From: Gambelia wislizenii
Lineage: Eukaryota > Chordata > Lepidosauria > Squamata > Crotaphytidae
Direction: 5' to 3'
Assembly: GCA_030847615.1 (NCBI GenBank)
Contig: JAUMIR010000001.1
Coordinates: 166,831,001 to 166,895,000 of the forward strand
DNA length: 64,000 nucleotides
Shown: one piece after another, positions 57,422 to 64,000 of the stretch
How positions within the stretch are numbered: position 1 is the first letter of the stretch
Layout of the letters: each line of letters opens with the position of its first letter
Notes under the pieces: generated by a model
The model's database searches: none
The model's input: the letters and a program-made list of their open reading frames with translations, nothing else
Told to the model about the DNA's origin: nothing
Translations under genes and position numbers: made by a program

Positions 57422-58327
57422 TCAGGAAGGACACATCCCACGCTTTCTGCAAGCGTGCTGATGACTAAAAAGGCCAATCCGAGATAAACAAGTCCGGTTG
57501 CAAAAAGCACAGCAGAAGGTCTCCTTGGGTGATGTTTTTGGGTTGTGATTCTTTCTGCATTGTCATTTCTCTTCAAGACTTGTTCGGCATGAGTTCTCAA
57601 ATAAGGCTGCAGCATTGTGGATAGTGCGTCTCCATGCCTCCCGATGTGAGGCCAGGGCGGACCACTGTTGGTGATCAATTTGGCCAAGCCTGAGATGTTG
57701 TTTCAGGGAGTCTTTGTATCACTTTTTGGGAGCGCCCCTCTTATGCTGACCCACTGCGAGTTCACCGTAGAGTACTATTTTTGGGAGGCGATGGTCCTCC
57801 ATCCTAGAAACGTGCCCTGCCCAATGCAGCTGCGTTCTCAATATCATGGCCTCAATACTGGTGATCCCTGCTTGCTCAAGGACAGCAAGATTCGTCACAT
57901 AGTCAGTCCAGTGTATATTTAGGATTGTGCGTAGACAGCGCTGATGAAAGTGCTCGAGGAGTCGTAGGTGGTGGCGATAGGTGACCCATGTTTCAGATCC
58001 ATAAAGGAGGATAGACAGTACAATGGCTCTATACACACTGATTTTTGTGCTTTGCCTCAGGAGTTTATTGCTCCAGACTCTTTTGTGAAGTCTTCCAAAT
58101 GCGCTATATGCCTTTGCTAATCTGTGATCGATCTCTTTGTCAATCTTGGCATCTGAGGAGATGATGCTTCCCAGGTAGGTGAACTGCTGAACAGACTTGA
58201 GCACAGATTTGCCAACGGCAATGTGGGGATGGAGGTGTTCGTCCTGTGGTGCAGGCTGGTAAAGAACTTCTGTTTTCTTCAGGTTGACTTCCAATACCAG
58301 TGGTGTGCAAAAAACATTTCTGCACAT
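57422..58327 (-). pseudogene. RTE-type LINE reverse-transcriptase C-terminus with zinc finger
   Basis: On the minus strand one frame runs through the post-catalytic part of a non-LTR reverse transcriptase. Residues KKTEVLYQPAP, FTYLGSIISSDAKIDKEI, RLAKAYSAFGRLHKRVW, VLSILLYGSETW, RCLRTILNIHW, LHWAGHVSRM and LPKIVLYGEL appear in order. The frame continues past in-frame TGA codons at about 57719 and 57575 (both positions usually Arg) into ETFCCAFCNRTCLSRIGLFSHQHAC, a Cys/His-rich finger, and ends in TGA at 57422. The 5' part, with the catalytic motifs, is missing. The family call as RTE-like is moderate. Confidence 0.75.
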
Positions 58328-58617
58328 CCTTTTTCATGAGGGTGGAACTATGAAGCAACAAGGATAGTTTTTCAATGTGTGAGCTGGCCATTATATATTT
58401 GTCTTGATACTCTAATGTTTCATTTATTAATCATTTTGGCACTCTAATGTTTTATGTAGTGTGGTGGGAGCATTTGTTTTTCAGGCTCTTTTGTTAGTGC
58501 ATCTGCTTTCTATTTCTAGTGGCAGGTGGCATGGATTATCTCGCTAATAGCAGTGGAAGAAGTTGGAGAACTGCTTTCTACTGACTGAGTTGATACATGA
58601 ATGTGTTGGGTATTGAC

Positions 58618-59171
58618 AAAGGGGCCATCTATACGAGACAAAAAACCCGCGGAGTGCCTCACAGTAATGGCATTTCACAGTAGAAGTGACTTCTCTTAAT
58701 GGTGGTTTTGCTCCCATGAGCTTTGCAAGCAAAATGGCAGCCATGAGTGATTTACTCGCATTTGCACTTAAACAGGAAAGCAAAACAAAAACAAAAACAA
58801 AACAAACCACCACCCCATTTTATTGCCTTAATGATTTCTTGCTAAGGTGAAAATCTAACATGGTGGCAGCAGGCGCTTGCCCTGTTAGCAAGTCCCCCCC
58901 CCCACGCCCACCCAACCAATCAGCTTTGTGATTCTTCTCCTATGGGAAAGTGAATCATATCAAATTGCTTGTCGCAACAAGCAGGAATGCTCACTCCCCT
59001 TGCCGTTTTATTTTTAAACTCTTGGAAAAGCCACAAACACTTTTCCCTCTGTGTTTTTGTCATTTTGGGGCCCCCTTTTTCCAAATACAGTGGATTGATG
59101 CAGGTTCGCATTTAGACAGGCCGTATCCCAGCAAATTCCATGAAGGTTATTTTCACCATTTAGACAACCCC
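58618..59171 (+). mobile_element. Family C transposon, copy 4
   Basis: The left terminus 'ggggccatctatacgag' and right terminus (minus strand GGGGTTGTCTAAATGGTG) are weak inverted repeats. Internal blocks 'caaaatggcagccatgagtg', 'ccaatcagctttg', 'gcttgtcgcaacaagcagg' and 'acagtggattgatgcagg' define the family. It is the most complete copy. Confidence 0.7.
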
Positions 59172-59454
59172 TGCGTACAAAGCAAGTTCCTCATGTGTAG
59201 CCTCCACTATCAGTAGAATCCATGCCACAGGCTAGTTCCACCTCTGCTATGCCAGGCTCTGCCTTCGCCCAGGCACCCATGCAAAGGGAGGAATTCCTGA
59301 GTATGTGGAGTTCTCAGCTCCCATAAAGTAAATGTTGATCTGTTCACATGTGAAGGAGCTTGGTGTGCAGCCAGAGACCTCTGTTTTGTAACAGATATTT
59401 AGGATGAAAAAACCAAGTCACTTTGAACATCCCCTGATGCTTCAATTTTACATA

Positions 59455-59770
59455 CTCTTCCACATCTTTTTTTTTTTTACATTATAATTCAAAAGTGAAG
59501 GTCTTAACTTAGTCCATTTTTCCAATAATCTCTTCATCTCTTTCGAAATTCTATCATAGTTGTTTTTAATTAAATCACTATTATTTTTGTCAATATTATT
59601 CCCAAATATTTTATCTTACTTTCCCAACTAAACCCAGACTTTCCTTCTATAGCCACTTTTTCCTGTTTACTCAAATTGAATGATAGCATAGAAGTCTTAC
59701 TCCTATTTATCCTTAATCTTGAGACTTCTTCAGATTTTCCCAACAATGAGTTTTGCACACAGACACACAT
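59455..59770 (-). mobile_element. L1 fragment, antisense (ORF2 palm/thumb region)
   Basis: The minus-strand frame at 59570-59770 reads SRLRINRSKTSMLSFNLSK and KSGFSWESKIKYLGIIL, the L1 region that follows the catalytic YADD. The next bases on the minus strand give LIKNNYDRISKEMKRLL. It comes from a different L1 lineage than the full-length copy, judging by residue differences. Confidence 0.78.
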
Positions 59771-59852
59771 ATTCCATTCAACCTATTCATTATCTCTTTC
59801 TCCCTCCCCCCCTCTCTCACACACACTCACACACATTTACCCTGCATACATA

Positions 59853-60341
59853 CAGTAGCACCCCCGCACCCGCTGATTTGCCACCCACAGATTCAATTAT
59901 CTGCAGATGGCGACGGCAGGGGGGTGGGCAGGAGAGAGAGGGGGAGGAGGTGAGCTTGTGGGAGAGTTGCTGTGTGGAGAGCAGGGGAGAGAAGGAGGAT
60001 GCAAGTGCAGAGGGCAGGCAGGGGAAGGAGGCATCCTTGCAGGGAGGTTGCAGCAGGGGGCAGGCAGGCGAGCAGAGGGAGGAGGGAGGAGGTGACCTTG
60101 CCGGGAGGATTCCAGCATAGTGGTGCAGTGGAGCTGGTGGGCAGGAGTTGGAGGGAGGAGGTAAGCTTGCCTCCTCCTCCCTTCTCTGTGGGTGGGTGGG
60201 TTCCAGTGGGCAGCCAGAGGGTTCGGACAGGAGGGAGGAGAGTTCCGGTGCAGTGGTGGTGGTTTTCATTATTATCCGCAGATTTCACCATCCATGGTGG
60301 GGCCCAGAACCAATCCTCCATGGATGCAGGGGTCCTACTCT
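59853..60341 (+). mobile_element. Tigger-like element with GC-rich interior
   Basis: The left end CAGTAGCACCCCCGCACCCG and the right end (minus strand GTAGGACCCCTGCATCCATG) with 'cagattcaattatctgcaga' near the left and 'ttattatccgcagatttcacc' near the right are Tigger-type. The centre is a GC- and purine-rich tract full of 'ggaggag' and 'gcaggcag', giving long spurious frames on both strands. Confidence 0.65.
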
Positions 60342-60535
60342 ACAGTCATCCCATTCACACTAACAACACATGGAAGGTTGCGAAAGTGACCAGTTCTAAC
60401 TCCCGCCATACATAAGTCCACTTACAAAGACATAACCCCCATCCAGGTTTCGAGCCCCATCTTTTAAAATTTCTCATGTACCAGGATGATACGTTTTGTC
60501 TGGAATCATGTTGGTGACTTATGCCACTTAAGTAT

Positions 60536-60870
60536 GAAAAAAGATCTTGTAGCACCTTTGAGACTAACCAAGAGAAAGAAGTTGGAACATAAGGTTTTGT
60601 AGACAGGCTACTGCCACACTGCAGAAATAATCCAGCTTGACACCACTTTAACTGCCATGGCTTCATCCTATGGAATTCTGGGATTTGTAGTGTCATCAGA
60701 TATTTATCCTTCTCTGTCAGAGAGCTCTGGTGCCACAGCAAACTACAGATTCCAGGATTCCATAGGATGGGGCCATGATAGTCAAAGTGGTGTCAAATTG
60801 CATTATTTGTGCAGTTGTGGCAGCAGCCTGAGTCTACTTCCTCAGATGCACAGAGTGAACTAGTGCCTAG
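60536..60870. repeat. Interspersed repeat split by a MITE
   Basis: 'cttgtagcacctttgagactaacc' and 'ggttttgtaga' on the left and 'tctacttcctcagatgca' on the right belong to one common repeat unit, related to 12955-13110. Confidence 0.6.
60604..60828. mobile_element. Long-TIR MITE (about 80-bp arms)
   Basis: The left arm 'aggctactgccacactgcag...ggatttgtagt' and right arm (minus strand 'aggctgctgccacaactgca...ggaatctgtagt') match over about 80 bp, with 'ttgacaccactttaactgcc' and 'catcctatggaat' conserved. It lies inside another repeat. A similar terminal style is seen at 38215. Confidence 0.8.
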
Positions 60871-62224
60871 GACCAGACTTTATAAACAGGTTGTATGAGT
60901 AGTCATAGAAATGCAAAAAATTGTGGGTATGGTGATGAAGTGACAAGTTCAGTTTTAATTATGATTGTTGAGGGACAAAGGCAGGAGGAAAGATGTTGCC
61001 TAAGGCCAGGGTATCACTTAAGTTGCTGTAAATTGCTCTTTTGAGCAGGGTATAGTGGCAGTGAGTGGGATGGCAGTAATTTGAGAGCTGGCAGGGGGAC
61101 TCTATTTGCTGATGGGGCCAGCTTTCGCTGCTTCCCATCCCCTTGATGCCATGCCTTTGCCCCCCTTTCCTCTTCTGCTACCCTCCTCCACCACCATCAC
61201 CATCAGTAAAGTTACACCATTCAACAGAAGCTGAGATCTTGTATTGAGAGATGTTTTGTAAAGTTCTGCACAAGCAGAATTATGACATTTCTCCCTGTTG
61301 ACACCCCAAACCCATCTTTTAAGGTGCTGCAGCTCCCTCCCCAACATGGTCATTTAATGGCTGGTGGAGAGCGGGGGTTATGGTGGAGCACAGCAACAAA
61401 CATCCTTTGAGCCATCCCAGCAGCAACACCTAGCTGGACTGACAGTGACAGGCATCCTCCCCAGAGGAGGATGTCTTGCTGTGGGTCCAGATACAGGGAC
61501 ACAGCTGGACTCTGCCCTCCCAACCACTCTTCACCAGCAAGTGCATGCATGCCCTTCAACATTTCACAGATGAAAACAGGGACACATGTGTCCAAACATC
61601 AGAGTGTGGTCAAATTGCCAAAATCTATTAATGAGGAAGAACACACAAGCCTGGAGAGGCTGTACGTGTTTATTTTTTCCTGAGCCTACTGAGAAGGGCA
61701 AGACCACACCCTCTCCTCTCCTCTCTTCCCTGTTGAGTTATTTGAATGCAGGCTATTCTTGCCTAATGCTCTCAGTTTGTGCCAGTAGAAGCAAGCAAGG
61801 ACAAAAGGTGGAAGTGGAAGAAGGAGAAACAAACTGGGACCTTTGAAAAACAGCTGAAAAGTGGGATGACAAAGGATTAATCGGAAGTATCCCTGCCAAA
61901 CTGGGATGGCTGTAGGCCATGCAAGTGAATGGTCAGATTGGGAGTGCTGCAGCAGCTTAAAAAGTGGGTTGAGGGGAGAGTTTGGCTGTTCTACAATCGG
62001 TAGAGGAATAAAGCTATTGCTTTCTGCCATTTGACCAATTTTCGTTCCAATTAAAAAGACCCATGCTGGCTTTTTTTGGTGAACCATGGTAGCAGTAAAT
62101 CACATGTGTTCTCATTCTCAGTAGATTGGCTTCATGTAAGGGAAATTGACATTTCCTTCATTGTGGGGTTATTGGAATATTTATTGGGAATATTAAGCTC
62201 TAAATCTAATCACAATGCTAACCC
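60871..62224. other. Unassigned stretch
   Basis: No gene recognised. Frames up to 133 codons lack family resemblance. Confidence 0.35.
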
Positions 62225-62452
62225 TCATGCCCTGGCCTAAATACACTGAAGGCACCAGGTCCTGTCTGATCTTGGAAGCTAAGAAGGTCAGCTCTGGTTA
62301 GTATTTGAGTGGGAGACCGCCATGACTACCAGGTGCTATAGGCTATATTTCAGAGGAAGGAACTGGCAAAACCACCTCTGAGTATTCCTTGCCTAAGAAA
62401 ACCTTATGGAATTCATGGGGTTGCCATGAAGGCAACATGAAGGCACACGTAC
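62225..62452 (+). mobile_element. 5S rRNA-derived SINE, sense
   Basis: 'caggtcctgtctgatcttgg', 'aagctaagaaggtcagctctgg', 'ttagtatttgagtgggagacc' and 'accaggtgctataggct' follow the 5S rRNA internal control region. The tail 'aaaaccttatggaattcatggggttgcc...gaaggcacacg' is shared with the other SINEs. Together with 10325-10550 it shows that the family is resident in this genome. Confidence 0.85.
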
Positions 62453-63854
62453 ACACACAACCCTCATGCCAACCCTCAGTACACTGAAATTCTTTTGGAG
62501 ACTAAAAACAACTCAGAAATGAAAATTCATGAACATTTTCCCCTCCTGATACATGAGGGTTAAAGCTATCCTGGTCAGCCAAGAGGGCAAACAGTTAGTT
62601 GGAAGGAATTGTATGCTTGGCCCATCCATGTAGTGTCTGTCATTTCCTCAACATGATGCAAAGCCAAAGGAAGAACTACTACAGTACTGTATGAACTGGA
62701 GAACCACCATCAAATATATATTTTTTCAATATAGCCACTGTACTTCTCAGGATAGTCATCTTTTTAATAGAAAATAGGAGTGTTTGAAAGGGTATGATAT
62801 CTATCTACCCCATTTTTGGCCTTTTCTTTAATCATTCATTCTGAGCATACACACACTGATATTCATTATTTAAAATGGACACCAAGCAGCCCACAGCCTT
62901 TGAAATTATCTTCTTGTTAAAGATGAAGTACTGTACATTTAAATGAGTTCCAGCATCATTCCCTATCTCTTTCTGTCACCCACATTGCTACAGTATGGGT
63001 ATATAGCAGCATATTTATAATCCTTTTTTGGCCTGGTGTCTTTCATGATTTTTCTATCAGATATTTTTTTTACTTATTTTCAATCAATATGACTATTTGA
63101 TCACACACACACACACAGCTGTGATGTTTCATTCTGAAAAGTGATCTTTTTGGGGGGAAGGGGGAATGCAGCAATCTGGATACTGTAAGCACATACTGTT
63201 CTTTCTTTTTCTATAAGCACTGATAATAGTATCCAGAAACAAGACTGGTGAGTATGGAAATTAATACACAATAAAAATCAGAGGAGAATATTTTTAATCT
63301 TAATTTTTCTTCTTGCTTAATAAATAAAAATGTAACTTAACATAGAAACTCCTAAAAGTTGTGCTTATCTAAACTACATCATTACATAATGTGAAAATAC
63401 CGATAAAGTTGCTCATGTCAAGATATACTTTGCTCTTCTTTTTCTTCTCTTTTCCTTGACTTTACATCCTAGGGCTTTGCCCTACTCATTCTCTCCCCCC
63501 CCCCCCCCAGAGCACCATATATAATCTTTTTTCTAAAAGAGCTGTTCCAGCACATTGCTCATTTTGGTTGCTCTTTTCTGCACCATTTTTCCTGCAGTGT
63601 GATCACATCATTATTATATAAGAGCAGTATGATGCTCACAATTTTAATTCTAGTTCTTTGCCTAATGATCCACCACATGGAATTTGCCTTTTCCACAACA
63701 GCAGCCCATCTTATTAGATGTGTGGAATGACGCCTCTGTAGACAAATGCATATACACACAACTGACTACTTTTACACACACACACACACGTCATCGCTAC
63801 TTATCACCACTTCCCCTGCTCCTGTTGTACATATGTCTGTCCCCATATTTTTTT
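62453..63854. other. Unassigned AT-rich stretch with small microsatellites
   Basis: CA repeats lie at 63101-63117 and 63774-63789, and a C run at 63495-63509. No gene recognised. Confidence 0.4.
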
Positions 63855-63950
63855 ATATATGTTTTTATTTATTTATTTATACCCCGCTCTTCAGCCACAA
63901 GGCTATCAGAGCGGCTTACAAATTGTTTTAAGCAATAGCTATTTACACAT
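63855..63950 (-). mobile_element. L2-type LINE 3' end, antisense
   Basis: 'tttttatttatttatttataccccgctcttc...cagagcggcttacaa' is the antisense of the usual 'ttgtaagccgc...gagcggggtataaataa' LINE terminus. Confidence 0.65.
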
Positions 63951-64000
63951 CTACACTGCATTAAACAGTTTCCAATGTGTGTTAGCAAATTGCCCCCACA

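Noticed and set aside
59817..60415. Several 130-150-codon frames on both strands
   Set aside because: They lie in the GC- and purine-rich interior of a Tigger-like element and translate to low-complexity sequence.
62225..62345. A genuine 5S rRNA gene
   Set aside because: It is missing the 5' part, carries many substitutions and is joined to a SINE tail without a T-run terminator.

Overview
This window looks like vertebrate nuclear DNA, most likely from a squamate reptile and perhaps an iguanian lizard. It is AT-rich and carries microsatellites, CR1-, L2-, RTE- and L1-type LINEs, tRNA-derived and 5S-rRNA-derived SINEs, gypsy-like solo LTRs and many short non-autonomous DNA transposons. The lineage call rests on this repeat mix (an inference from known repeat families). 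I found no host protein-coding exon, no operon-like gene order and no functional structural RNA gene. Every open frame that I can tie to a protein family belongs to a transposable element. The window therefore reads as intergenic or deep intronic DNA.

Layout. Positions 1-13,100 hold scattered DNA transposons (129-706, 1407-1947, 6951-7563, 8540-8918), a 330-bp foldback palindrome (3583-3920), two antisense CR1 tails (5348-5570, 5803-5980), an antisense L2 with recognisable reverse-transcriptase C-terminal sequence (6153-6955) and a 5S-derived SINE (10325-10550). The centrepiece is a structurally full-length L1 of about 7.1 kb (13128-20229). It has a 17-bp perfect target-site duplication, a 1.8-kb 5' UTR, ORF1, ORF2, a 3' UTR and an A-tail. 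Frameshifts, a stop codon and a 195-bp insertion make it non-functional.

Positions 20.2-36.2 kb are a patchwork of nested insertions. A solo LTR lies inside a CR1 (22709-23333 in 22293-23405), a hAT-type element with an 8-bp duplication lies inside another CR1 (24456-24810), and a 615-bp MITE lies inside a second hAT copy (33449-34063 in 33112-34075). The same stretch has an 87-bp triple tandem repeat, a Helitron candidate and a second solo LTR. Positions 36-64 kb contain a MITE split by a CR1 tail, five tRNA-type SINEs, a 1.2-kb TIR element present twice (once inside another MITE), an LTR-like promoter segment inside a degraded SINE, an RTE-type LINE fragment with a zinc-finger tail, an antisense L1 fragment, a Tigger-like element and a second 5S-derived SINE.

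The main biological signal is a group of short transposon families (called A, B, D and C here). They have GG-starting inverted termini, and A, B and D show 3-bp target-site duplications; A and B also share internal sequence. This suggests that one transposase lineage, possibly PIF/Harbinger-like, mobilised several MITE families. Insertions into insertions give a relative order: CR1 is older than the hAT element and the solo LTR, hAT is older than MITE-B, and MITE-A is older than the 1.2-kb TIR element. I see no convincing novel cellular system. Unlabelled stretches are described as unassigned.
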